Part shown: in pieces, positions 1-7,099 of the stretch
Position numbering within the stretch: the stretch's first letter is position 1
Layout of the letters: every line of letters starts with the position of its first letter
Assembly: GCA_021784595.1 (NCBI GenBank)
Contig: JAJYHT010000053.1
Coordinates: 45,531-109,530 of the forward strand
Direction: 5' to 3'
From: Bacillota bacterium
GTDB taxonomy: Bacteria; Bacillota; Sulfobacillia; Sulfobacillales; Sulfobacillaceae
Length of the DNA: 64,000 bases
Notes under the pieces: model-generated
The model's database searches: none
What the model was told of the DNA's origin: nothing
The model's input: only the letters and a program-made list of their open reading frames with translations
Translations under genes and position numbers: made by a program

Positions 1-1229
1 GCCGTGGGAGCAATGATGCCGGACCCGTTGAGCTTAAATGGGCGGCGAGCGTCCGGCGCGGTTCTGCGTAGAACCGAGAGCGAAATGGGGCCGATAATGT
101 AGGTGAACACGGTAGCTGCTGATATCAGTCCGACCAACGACTGCCAAGATGGAAACGGAAGCAAGAAGACTAGACCAAGAATAAAGGCGACTACCAGGGC
201 GCCTACCGGAATTCCGGTCTTTGGATCGATTTTAGCCAGTCCCTTGGGGAAATAGCCGTTTTTGGCCAAAGCGTACAAGACACGCGTTGTGGAAGCCATA
301 TAAACGTTTCCGGTACCGGCTGGAGACAACACCGCGTCGGCATACAGTAGGGTGACAAAGAAACCCAAGTTCAAGCTGGCGGCCACTTCGGCAAATGGCG
401 AAGTCAAAGCCACGCTGGCCCATCCTTTGGCCAAATCGGCCGCAGGCACGGCGCCCAAGAAGACCACTTCAAGTAGCACGTACAGAATGATGCCGATGAG
501 AATCGAATAGATGAGCGCCCGGGGAACGTCGCGCTGCGGATTGCGAGCCTCACCAGCTAGGTCTACCGCTTGGCGGAAACCTAGATAAGAGAAGATAACG
601 CCTGAAGTGGCCAGTGCCACTAGTACACCTGAGCTGCCATCTGGCGCGAACCCGCCGTAATGCGACAGGTTGACCCAGTGAAGACCAGAAAACAAAAAGA
701 CGATGATGGTCAAACTGGGCATGATAAATTTCACTATAGTGACGGTCGTGTTCACTTTGGCGAAACTGCGGACACCATAGTAGTTGATGATGAAAAAGGC
801 CAACATGAGTAGGGCGGCAACCAAAAGACCGATACCAGACAAAATGTTGGGCGTCGATTTGGCATCCCACAGTGCAGGGAACCAGTGCGAGGCGTATTGC
901 ATCACGCCTTCTGCCTCAATCGCGGGAACTGAGGCATAGGCAATCCACGCTGCCCACCCCATGATGAAACTGGTGAGGTGTCCGTGCGTGTAATGGGGAT
1001 ATCGCGCGATGGATCCAGATTCGGGAAGCATGGCCCCTAACTCGGCGTACACAAGACCAATCAGCAAAACCGCGAAACCTCCAAGAATCCAAGCGATGAT
1101 GCTGGATGGTCCAGCATCGTTAGCGGCGAATAATGCTCCGAATAGCCATCCTGAACCGATAATGCCGCCCAATGAAGCCATGGTAAGGTCCAAGAGGCTG
1201 AGCTCTTTCTTAAGACCCTTATTAATCAA
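1..1229 (-). CDS. APC-family amino acid permease (partial, C-terminus off the left edge)
   Basis: The reverse strand is open from a TTG start at 1229 to the window edge, about 409 residues. An AAAGGAGG ribosome site lies six bases before the TTG, which decides the start. The N-terminus LSLLDLTMASLGGIIGSGW is the conserved first helix of APC-superfamily permeases (the GxIIGSGW unwound-helix motif). The rest is a run of hydrophobic helices, including a GFRQAVDLAGEARNPQRDVP loop typical of the family. It is an integral membrane protein, probably a proton-coupled amino acid importer. The substrate cannot be told from sequence. It stands alone, with about 200 bases of AT-rich leader before the next gene. 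Confidence 0.9.
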   Translation of the reverse strand, partial: MINKGLKKELSLLDLTMASLGGIIGSGWLFGALFAANDAGPSSIIAWILGGFAVLLIGLVYAELGAMLPESGSIARYPHYTHGHLTSFIMGWAAWIAYASVPAIEAEGVMQYASHWFPALWDAKSTPNILSGIGLLVAALLMLAFFIINYYGVRSFAKVNTTVTIVKFIMPSLTIIVFLFSGLHWVNLSHYGGFAPDGSSGVLVALATSGVIFSYLGFRQAVDLAGEARNPQRDVPRALIYSILIGIILYVLLEVVFLGAVPAADLAKGWASVALTSPFAEVAASLNLGFFVTLLYADAVLSPAGTGNVYMASTTRVLYALAKNGYFPKGLAKIDPKTGIPVGALVVAFILGLVFLLPFPSWQSLVGLISAATVFTYIIGPISLSVLRRTAPDARRPFKLNGSGIIAPT

Positions 1230-1436
1230 TGGAATCCTCCTTTGTTGACAGAACAATTATGAGGTGAGGAAAAAAGGACAACCAACAAACCAAAAGTAAA
1301 TTTCGACATAAGAATCAGAATTCCTGCAACAACGAGATGGTGTCATAAAAGAATTATGCGAACAGGATGAGTTTTATGCGACAAGATGCGCATATTTATG
1401 TGAAAGAAGGAAATATCTAGAAAATCAGGCGGGTCT

Positions 1437-2444
1437 TTATAGGGCACGGGCGGTGGGGTGCAGGAGAGATTCGACTAGTGATTGAAGCACGGACAAGAGA
1501 TTTTGCATTGTGAACTGCGGCTCTTTAATATGAGGAGCGTTCGACAGCAAAGCCTCGGCTCTAGCTATTGCGATGCGATAGACGGTCAATACTTCCCAAG
1601 GGTCTACAGAAAACGAATGCTTGCGCCATTGGCCCATGTCGATGACGTCATCGCCAAGCAAGTCGGGCAGGGCATGGGGGGCAGTAGACAACGTAACTCC
1701 CAGAGATAGTTCGGGAATCACCACGTGGTCAATGCGGGTGGGGTCCCACTCGCAATGAAACAGATGCACTTCGTATCCGGACAGCATGGCGCGTTCCCCA
1801 AACCAGCGAATGAGACTGGTGTGATTCAAACCGGGGGGGCCTTCAAAGCGTATCCGATGTTTTTGTGAAGACAGAACATTTGAGAGAAAGTTGGTCCATC
1901 CCGCACCACTCACGGTGGCTCCCCAGAAATGCCGGGCTCGATTTCCCTGTTGGCCTGATCCGGACAAAAATTGCAGCAGGTGGTATCGGGCTGAGGTGAC
2001 GGCCTGCTGATCAATATCGGGACGGATCGACGCTTCGAGTTCATCCATCGCGCACTTGGCCATCCCTAACAAGGCGGGCACACGAGCGGGCAGTTTATGG
2101 CTGAGAGGATCTCCTGTGTGTAAGGTGGCAGAAATAGGAACATCGATAACGGATTGCGCATCGACTGCGTTCGGTGCTTCCGCTATGATCGCTCGGTGGG
2201 CTATCACGAGCTTTTGGTCAACCCGTAACGCAGTGATTAGTTCGGGATGCACTGCTGAGTGGAATACTTCAGTAAAGGTCGTGAGAGTCTGCAGAATTTC
2301 ACGAAGAAGAAACGAGGAATCCGCTAGCGATCCTCCAGACAGCATAATGATGGCTTTGGCATGGCTGAACAAGTCTGCATAGAACGTGCGAATGCCCCAA
2401 GGGGTAATCGCCTCTAGAAGGTAATGGCTCACGTGCGAATTCAT
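1437..2444 (-). CDS. PRK06851-like protein with two degenerate P-loops
   Basis: 335 residues. A GGAGG eight bases before the ATG supports the start. Residues 201-257 carry a motif string that I recognise from PRK06851-type proteins of Firmicutes: a GPPG turn followed by HCEWDPTRIDHVVIPEL at 230-246 and a later PH. Those proteins have two P-loop NTPase halves. Here both Walker A motifs look ruined: LSGGSLADSS at 35-44 and EGPPGLNHTS at 201-210 both lack the GK[ST] lysine. The fold is probably kept, but nucleotide hydrolysis is unlikely. No function is assigned to the family as far as I know. It sits between a permease and the sulfur-redox locus, with no obvious operon partner. Confidence 0.6.
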   Translation of the reverse strand: MNSHVSHYLLEAITPWGIRTFYADLFSHAKAIIMLSGGSLADSSFLLREILQTLTTFTEVFHSAVHPELITALRVDQKLVIAHRAIIAEAPNAVDAQSVIDVPISATLHTGDPLSHKLPARVPALLGMAKCAMDELEASIRPDIDQQAVTSARYHLLQFLSGSGQQGNRARHFWGATVSGAGWTNFLSNVLSSQKHRIRFEGPPGLNHTSLIRWFGERAMLSGYEVHLFHCEWDPTRIDHVVIPELSLGVTLSTAPHALPDLLGDDVIDMGQWRKHSFSVDPWEVLTVYRIAIARAEALLSNAPHIKEPQFTMQNLLSVLQSLVESLLHPTARAL

Positions 2445-2534
2445 CGCTGATGCCTCCGGCTCCTAAGGAATGTAATGCCATCATACGGAGCGGACACAAA
2501 GAAGGTTCCAACAGATAGATCGAGAAATAAGCGG

Positions 2535-2569
2535 TATAATAAGCTGTTGGTATAACAATTTGTAGGAGG
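2535..2569 (+). promoter_or_regulatory. -10 box and ribosome site of the selenoprotein glutaredoxin gene
   Basis: A perfect TATAAT at 2535-2540 is followed by AGGAGG at 2564-2569, eight bases before the ATG at 2578. No convincing -35 box is visible. The signals matter because they show that the TGA-interrupted reading frame is equipped for expression. Confidence 0.5.
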
Positions 2570-2577
2570 TTTTAGGG

Positions 2578-2814
2578 ATGGCTGTTGTGGTCTACACCAC
2601 CCCCACCTGACCCCATTGCCGGACTGCTAAAAAGTTCTTGCAGGAGCGCAAAGTCCCTTTTAAAGAAGTGGATGTTTCCAAAGGGCCCCAAGCGGCGCAA
2701 GAACTGCAGCGAAAGTCTGGGCAAACCGGCGTGCCGGTGATCATAGTGAATGGAACGGTGATTGTGGGGTTTGACCGTCCTAAGTTAGTGCGGGCATTGG
2801 GTGTTCGTGAATAA
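2578..2814 (+). CDS. YruB-type glutaredoxin with in-frame TGA at the active-site cysteine (probable selenoprotein)
   Basis: From ATG 2578 the frame reads MAVVVYTTPT, then TGA at 2608-2610, then PHCRTAKKFLQERKVPF and on to TAA at 2812. That is 78 codons with the TGA as codon 11. The product matches small glutaredoxins of the YruB type: YTTPxCPxC near the N-terminus, TGVPVIIVNG (the cis-proline loop) and a GFDRPKL segment. The TGA replaces precisely the first, nucleophilic cysteine of CPHC, and the frame is intact on both sides. The simplest reading is selenocysteine (UPHC). It would act as a cytosolic thiol/selenol reductase. A hairpin after the TGA fits a bacterial SECIS. It converges on a second gene with the same arrangement. 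Alternatives are Cys-inserting suppression or a nonsense mutation, the latter unlikely given the twin case. Confidence 0.82.
2608..2637 (+). other. Recoded TGA and candidate SECIS hairpin of the glutaredoxin gene
   Basis: The TGA at 2608-2610 is followed by GGACT at 2621-2625, a seven-base loop GCTAAAA at 2626-2632, and AGTTC at 2633-2637. This makes a five-pair stem with one G-U pair. The loop begins 16 bases after the TGA and its first base is G, as in published descriptions of bacterial SECIS elements (small apical loop, early G, roughly 16-37 bases from the UGA). An alternative fold pairs 2621-2625 with AGTCC at 2652-2656. The element is weaker than that of the neighbouring gene and rests on manual folding only. 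Confidence 0.5.
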
Positions 2815-2817
2815 AAA

Positions 2818-2855
2818 GAAAGGACCCTTTTCAAGAAGGGTCCTTTCTTTATTAT
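2818..2855. terminator. Bidirectional terminator shared by the two convergent TGA-containing genes
   Basis: A perfect 12-pair stem (GAAAGGACCCTT at 2818-2829 with its complement at 2836-2847) has a six-base loop. It is flanked by A-rich sequence on the left and T-rich sequence on the right, so it can stop transcription from both sides. It lies between the two stop codons at 2814 and 2852. Confidence 0.85.
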
Positions 2856-3502
2856 TGTTTTTGGGCGTCCAACACCAGTTTTAGCAGTTGCGCCTCGGGG
2901 ACCGCGCCAGTCACCTCGAGTTTGCCGTTAATCATAGACTTGGGAACCCCATAGACGCTATATTTGCTGGATAGCTCGGGAAATTCCCCCGCATCAATCA
3001 TATCAGCTACAATGTGCGGTGAAGCCAATGCCATATCATGAGCCAGGCGTACAGCCCGGGGACAATATGGTCAGGTGGGGGTTGTAAAGACCTGAATGTG
3101 AAGCGGCTTTGAAATCGTGGCTAACGCCTCACGCGCCTGATCGCTAAGACCGCTGGTATGTGTGGATACCGCTTTGAGCGCTTCAAGAAAAGCACCAAAT
3201 TCATGCCCGCTGGGAATTCCTAAAAATCTCACTCCCGTTCGATTTCCGGTGTTGTCTAAGAGCTCGGCGACAGGACCTGTAATAGTCTCATTGCCGCCAT
3301 GCCCCGGTTCTAGCATCGGAGCCTTCTCGGTAGTTTTGACCATCACTAAATCGGAAAGGTCCGCCACTTCATTAATCAATTCGTTAAAAGTCTCTGCCAT
3401 TTCGGCTTCGGGTCCAGCGTAAAATTCGACGGTGACGGCATCCTGCATGCCGTCAAAGAACTGCGAGACTTGTTGGCTTACTTGACTGTCGAGCAATGCC
3501 AT
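2852..3502 (-). CDS. Two-domain glutaredoxin-like protein disulfide oxidoreductase with in-frame TGA at CxxC (probable selenoprotein)
   Basis: The ATG at 3502 follows AAAGGAGGTG eight bases upstream. The frame runs 143 codons (MALLDSQVSQQ...HIQVFTTPT), meets TGA at 3073-3071, and continues PYCPRAVRLAHDMALASPHIVADMI... to TAA at 2852. The total is 216 residues with codon 144 recoded. Length and layout match the PDO/GlrX family: an N-terminal thioredoxin-fold half without its own CxxC, then a second half with FTTPTCPYCP, here UPYC. The cis-proline is in YGVPKSMING. A strong SECIS candidate follows the TGA. It is the last gene of the leftward persulfide operon (dioxygenase-like, rhodanese, then this). 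A role in reducing protein disulfides or persulfides is inferred from that context. Gene callers will split it into two fragments. Confidence 0.85.
3031..3073 (-). other. Recoded TGA and strong SECIS candidate in the oxidoreductase gene
   Basis: On the reverse strand, TGA (3073-3071) is followed at once by CCATAT (3070-3065). This pairs perfectly with ATATGG (3036-3031). Inside lies a six-pair stem CCGGGC/GCCTGG (3059-3054 with 3048-3043, one G-U pair) closing a five-base loop TGTAC (3053-3049). The loop starts 18 bases after the TGA and contains GU, closely like the E. coli fdhF element in spacing and loop size. The two stems are separated by a small internal loop. Confidence 0.75.
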
Positions 3503-3537
3503 GACTACAACACCTCCTTTTCTAAAAGATAGACGCT

Positions 3538-4158
3538 TTAAGTGCGTTGCACGGGATGGCGTGCCCCGATCCATAATGACATCCCGCCGACCACGTTGGC
3601 GACGTTAAACCCTTGTTGGGAAAGCCAAGCTGCGACCGATGCGCTTCGGCTGCCCGATGCACAGACAATGGCGTGGGGCTTAGCTTTGTCGAGTTCCGAC
3701 ATGCGCGCTTGCAATTGTCCCATGGGAATGCTGATAGCACCAGGAATAATGCCAGATCGCAATTCATAGGATTCCCGAACATCCACAACAATATAATTGT
3801 CAAGGTTTTGCAAGAGCTCGTCAACGGTTAAGTCATGAACTCGTGCAACCGGTAGGCCAGCTTGTTCCCATCCCTTGACGCCTTGATCAAAAACGAAGGG
3901 CACGGTAATACCTGCTTCTTCAAGGCTATCTTTGGCCGATTGCGCAATCACACTATTTTCCGCGAAAATTCCGATGGGAGGATTTTGCCCATTTAAGGCC
4001 CTCTTTACCTCCTGGCCCCACTGGCGGCGATGGAATGGGAAGTTGTAGCTCCCCGCCGGATGCGCCTTAGAGTAAGCATGAGGCGGATTGACATCGAGTA
4101 AGATAACCGAACCTTGCTGTACTTGATTCATAAAATCCTGCGCAGTCATAGATGCCAT
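3538..4158 (-). CDS. Tandem rhodanese-domain sulfurtransferase
   Basis: 206 residues from ATG 4158; an AGAAGGAGG lies about 12 bases upstream. Two rhodanese folds are in tandem. The first (about 1-105) has FAENSV where the active loop should be and no cysteine, so it is probably structural. The second (about 106-206) keeps DVRE, then the active loop CASGSRS with Cys166, matching the six-residue loop of sulfur-transferring rhodaneses. It should carry sulfane sulfur as a cysteine persulfide in the cytosol. It follows the dioxygenase-like gene by 28 bases and precedes the TGA-containing oxidoreductase by 35, so all three are probably one transcript. Rhodanese next to persulfide dioxygenase is a known pairing in sulfide detoxification. 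Confidence 0.88.
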   Translation of the reverse strand: MASMTAQDFMNQVQQGSVILLDVNPPHAYSKAHPAGSYNFPFHRRQWGQEVKRALNGQNPPIGIFAENSVIAQSAKDSLEEAGITVPFVFDQGVKGWEQAGLPVARVHDLTVDELLQNLDNYIVVDVRESYELRSGIIPGAISIPMGQLQARMSELDKAKPHAIVCASGSRSASVAAWLSQQGFNVANVVGGMSLWIGARHPVQRT

Positions 4159-4186
4159 GGATTCATCAATCCTCCTTCTCTTAGGA

Positions 4187-4948
4187 TTAGACAGGCGCGG
4201 CCACGCCCAAGTTTTCAGCGCGGATAGCGGCTGCACTCTCTGGGGGCGGTTTTAAGAGCATGAGTACCTGTTCCACAAATTCGTCAGGTTCCGTGAATTG
4301 CACAAATCGGTTCCATCGACGTTCATAGCCAATGGTGGATACCGGTTTGGAACTGAGAAAAAGCCCTCCGCAGGCAGACGCCCCGTAATGTGCCGGATAT
4401 AACTCGCATGTATCAGGCAATGTTAAAATTTTGTCGCGAATCGAATGAAACTGATCCAAAGCGGCTGCTTTAACCATTTCGGGGGTTGGGTCCGCTAGGT
4501 CTGGTCGTCCAACATCTCCCACAAACAATGAGTCGCCACTCAGTATGAGCCATGGTTCAGAAGCCCTGGTGGCATCGGTTACGACAAGAGAAATACTATC
4601 AGGGGTATGACCAGGAGTTTCCCACACCACGGCTTTGACGTGTCCTAAGTCAATGGTGTCGTTCTGACGAAGCGGATTGAAATCATAGGCTACAGGAGCC
4701 CGATGGCTGAGCGAGACCGGCACGCCCGTTTTTTGAGATAACTCGCGGGCCGCTGAATGATGATCGGCATGCACATGGGTTTCGACTATGGCCGTTATCT
4801 CCAGTCCTAACTCGGCCGCTCCTAAGATATACGAATCAGCTCCTAGATTGCCCAACGGATCTACCACCATAGCCTGCCCTTGTGCCTCGTCGCCTAGCAG
4901 AAATGAAGCGCACCCCAGTGACCCGTCCCACATCGGCACAAAAATCAT
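4187..4948 (-). CDS. Metallo-beta-lactamase-fold hydrolase, persulfide dioxygenase (ETHE1/CstB)-like
   Basis: 253 residues; GGAGGGAGAGC precedes the ATG. It has the metal-binding motif THVHADH (His58, His60, Asp62, His63), the TPGHTPDS histidine, GDSLFVGDVGRPDL and a late YPAHYGAS histidine. This is the pattern of the ETHE1/CstB branch, with a GRPDL aspartate, and not of classic glyoxalase II. The expected reaction is iron-dependent oxidation of glutathione or low-molecular-weight thiol persulfide to sulfite. The first gene of a leftward operon with a rhodanese and the selenoprotein oxidoreductase, it lies directly under the operator at 4967-4984. Assignment to persulfide rather than thioester chemistry rests on motif and context. 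Confidence 0.85.
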   Translation of the reverse strand: MIFVPMWDGSLGCASFLLGDEAQGQAMVVDPLGNLGADSYILGAAELGLEITAIVETHVHADHHSAARELSQKTGVPVSLSHRAPVAYDFNPLRQNDTIDLGHVKAVVWETPGHTPDSISLVVTDATRASEPWLILSGDSLFVGDVGRPDLADPTPEMVKAAALDQFHSIRDKILTLPDTCELYPAHYGASACGGLFLSSKPVSTIGYERRWNRFVQFTEPDEFVEQVLMLLKPPPESAAAIRAENLGVAAPV

Positions 4949-4966
4949 GCTCTCCCTCCTCGCTTA

Positions 4967-4984
4967 TATACCACCTAGGGTATA
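4967..4984. promoter_or_regulatory. Palindromic CsoR/CstR-type operator in the divergent promoter
   Basis: TATACC-ACCTAG-GGTATA is an inverted repeat with six-base arms around a C/G-rich centre, between the divergent dioxygenase-like and CsoR-type genes. CsoR, CstR and FrmR repressors bind comparable TACC...GGTA palindromes. A TATAAT at 4983-4988 overlaps its right edge, so bound repressor would block rightward transcription. The regulator encoded next door is the likely ligand-responsive partner. Confidence 0.65.
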
Positions 4985-4986
4985 TA

Positions 4987-5379
4987 ATGACGGTAGCAGC
5001 AAAAAAAGTCAACGGTATTTGTTTTGGCGGATCTAGCAAACTACTCTTAAGGGTAACCAGGGAGGGGATTATTATTCCAGACAAAGAACAGCCTGTGCGA
5101 CCTGTGGTTATCGGGCAATATTGGGATACGGGGGACTTGATTCGTCGGATGCGCCGTATTGAAGGACAAGCTCGGGGCATACAAGCGATGTTAGAACGCG
5201 AAGAAGACTGCAAGGCCATCTTAACGCAATTGGCGGCCATGGCTGGAGCGCTGAATCAAGTGTCGCGAGTGGTAGGAGCTTGTGGATTAGTGGATAGCCT
5301 GAGACGAGAGGCTTCTCTGTTGAATCCGGATGATATAAGGGCTGTGCTGGAGGACTTGCAATCGAGAGGAAGACTATAA
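4987..5379 (+). CDS. CsoR/FrmR/CstR-family transcriptional repressor
   Basis: The DUF156 core is clear: LIRRMRRIEGQARGIQ, then a cysteine (EEDC), ILTQLAAMAGALNQV, and a second cysteine (GAC) 24 residues later. CsoR copper sensors have Cys-His-Cys and CstR persulfide sensors have two cysteines. Two cysteines and no histidine here favour a CstR-like persulfide sensor, though the spacing is shorter than usual. ATG 4987 overlaps the TATAAT and has no ribosome site. The best site, GGAGG at 5061-5065, is followed only by ATT codons (5068, 5071, 5074), so a rare ATT start giving about 103 residues is possible. That is closer to family length than 130. It likely represses the divergent operon through the palindrome at 4967. 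Confidence 0.85.
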   Translation: MTVAAKKVNGICFGGSSKLLLRVTREGIIIPDKEQPVRPVVIGQYWDTGDLIRRMRRIEGQARGIQAMLEREEDCKAILTQLAAMAGALNQVSRVVGACGLVDSLRREASLLNPDDIRAVLEDLQSRGRL

Positions 5380-5404
5380 TCTAACCAGAAAAGAGGCGTG
5401 GGCC

Positions 5405-5785
5405 ATGCTGGCATATACCAAACCGACCACCAAAACTTTAGAGGACGCCATTCAGAGTGTGCATCAAGCGGTGGACGCACACGGGTTTAAGGTGCTTAAT
5501 GTGTTGAATATTGGGGAGATCCTAAAAACTAAGGGATTTGAGCGGGAGCCCATTGTCATTTTAGAAGTTTGTCATGCTAAGTCTGCAGCTGCCATGTTGT
5601 CTGAAACCATCGACATTGGATTGCTGCTACCGTGTAAAATCAATGTCTACCGCCAGGACGGGGAGATATCCATTTCAGCTTTGGATCCCACGATGATTAG
5701 CCAATTTTTTGACCAACCCAGCGTAACCTCGATGGCCAAGGAAATTGCCGCAACGATTAGGAGCATCGTTGATGACGCAGTCTAA
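5405..5785 (+). CDS. DUF302 domain protein
   Basis: 126 residues, 25 bases after the CsoR-type gene and probably cotranscribed. The central segment PIVILEVCHAKSAAAML followed by IGLLLPCKINVYRQDG is the DUF302 signature, including its cysteine. The family's biochemical role is unknown to me. It recurs near sulfur and heavy-metal genes, which fits this locus. No signal peptide or membrane helix is present. Confidence 0.85.
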   Translation: MLAYTKPTTKTLEDAIQSVHQAVDAHGFKVLNVLNIGEILKTKGFEREPIVILEVCHAKSAAAMLSETIDIGLLLPCKINVYRQDGEISISALDPTMISQFFDQPSVTSMAKEIAATIRSIVDDAV

Positions 5786-5796
5786 ATATGGACGCC

Positions 5797-5829
5797 GGCC
5801 AGTGGCCCCATTTTAGAGAGCCACTGGCC
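5797..5829. terminator. Hairpin between convergent DUF302 and oxidase genes
   Basis: A perfect ten-pair stem, GGCCAGTGGC with its complement, spans 5797-5806 and 5820-5829, with a 13-base loop. It lies between two converging stop codons. There is no T-tract, so it may be a weak or factor-assisted bidirectional terminator. Confidence 0.45.
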
Positions 5830-5839
5830 ACAGGACGGT

Positions 5840-6985
5840 TTACACGTCTTCTTCCAACGTGAAACCTGGTCGGATGGGGAAATCAGTCAAGGGATATCTT
5901 AACGGGTTGAGATGCGGAGCCTGGGCTTCACCCAAAACAATTTGTGCCGCCAACTCGCCGAGTGCTGGCCCGCGCATCACACCAAATCCTTGGTCGCCAC
6001 AGGCGACAAACAGCCGGTCTGCCACCGGTCCCACTAACGGCCGGCGGTCAGGCGTGCTGGCACATAATCCTGCCCATGAGGTGCGCAGCCCAGCCGTGTC
6101 GGCTCGACTCATGAGATCGATTACGTGACCCGCTATGGTGGACTCGAACTCCTCATCACCGGTGGTCTGATAGTGGTCGGGATCGTGTTCAAAGAGGCGG
6201 GTGCCATCGCCCGCCAGAAGATTATGCGGACCATCGGGTACTAAATAGACGTCAGTAGCTAATTCCCAGAGAATGGGCAGGTGATATCCGTGTGGGAAGT
6301 CAAGCGATGAGAGCTGTACTCGGTAGGGACGCATGGGCAGTTGAAAACCTATCGGTTGCAGCAATTTTCGGGTCCACGTCCCTGCGGCTACCAAGACGTT
6401 GTCCCCCATCACGATTTCGCCGCCCACTTCCACCGCAACTTGGCGGGACTCCAAACGAATGGCCGTCACCGGATGTCCTAAGCGAAGCGATAGTCCCAGG
6501 TCGCGAGCCTCGCTTACGGTCGCTTCCGCGTATGCTGTGGGATTGACATGGAAATCCTCTGGGGTCCAAAGGGCAACGGTATCTCGACGCAACCGGTCTA
6601 ACTGGGGGAAATTTTCTGTTATGCGGGCTACGTCCCACAATTGCGCAGCAATACCACGGTCCAAGAGCCCCCCTGCGCGTTTTTCAAGCAGCGCGGCCCG
6701 GCTTGGCTCGGCCAATGTCAGCATCCCATAGCGTTGCAGGATGGAGCGGTCCTGGCTTTTGGCAAAGGCTCTTTGGTAAAGAATGCGACTCCTCTGCACC
6801 CAAGACACGTCCTCAGGATTCCACACTAAATCGGTCACGATTCCCCCCGCTTTGGCACTGCTTTCAGTGGCGACGCCGTTGTTGGCTTCAATTAGCAAAA
6901 TGGATTTCAGTCCATATTGGGCGGCGGCGAGGGCGGCCGAGGTCCCCCACACTCCAGCGCCTATAATAATCAGTTGGTATTTCAC
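5840..6985 (-). CDS. FAD-dependent amine/amino-acid oxidase (DAO family)
   Basis: 381 residues from a GTG start preceded by AAAGGGGG eight bases away. The N-terminal dinucleotide-binding motif IIIGAGVWGTSAAL (Gly9, Gly11, Gly14) with a following acidic end (LLIEAN) binds FAD. The C-terminal CGDQGFGVMRGPALG segment is the second FAD contact of glycine/sarcosine oxidase-like DAO proteins. It should oxidise an amine or amino acid with oxygen or another acceptor. The substrate cannot be read. It is transcribed alone toward the DUF302 gene. Confidence 0.87.
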   Translation of the reverse strand: MKYQLIIIGAGVWGTSAALAAAQYGLKSILLIEANNGVATESSAKAGGIVTDLVWNPEDVSWVQRSRILYQRAFAKSQDRSILQRYGMLTLAEPSRAALLEKRAGGLLDRGIAAQLWDVARITENFPQLDRLRRDTVALWTPEDFHVNPTAYAEATVSEARDLGLSLRLGHPVTAIRLESRQVAVEVGGEIVMGDNVLVAAGTWTRKLLQPIGFQLPMRPYRVQLSSLDFPHGYHLPILWELATDVYLVPDGPHNLLAGDGTRLFEHDPDHYQTTGDEEFESTIAGHVIDLMSRADTAGLRTSWAGLCASTPDRRPLVGPVADRLFVACGDQGFGVMRGPALGELAAQIVLGEAQAPHLNPLRYPLTDFPIRPGFTLEEDV

Positions 6986-7099
6986 ATGAGATCCCCCTTT
7001 AGCACTGTCCCCTATTACTCTGACGTTTCATAAGGGGGCTGTCCAGATCCGAAGCCTGCATTTTCACCCATGGGAACGCAGTGCGACACCCGTCTCTTG

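Noticed and set aside
2592..2834. Reverse-strand frame of 80 residues over the glutaredoxin gene
   Set aside because: It is an antisense shadow. The forward frame has the ribosome site, full glutaredoxin pattern and family length once TGA is read through.
2852..3034. Separate 60-residue gene MALASPHIV...
   Set aside because: It has no ribosome site and is the in-frame continuation of the oxidoreductase after the recoded TGA.
2578..3502. TGA read as tryptophan (altered genetic code)
   Set aside because: TGA ends many genes in the window, often in ATGA or GTGA overlaps, and tryptophan at a CxxC site would be non-functional.
2578..3502. Both genes as ordinary pseudogenes
   Set aside because: No other lesions; same codon hit twice; SECIS-like structure follows each. 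Still possible and named as the refuting outcome.
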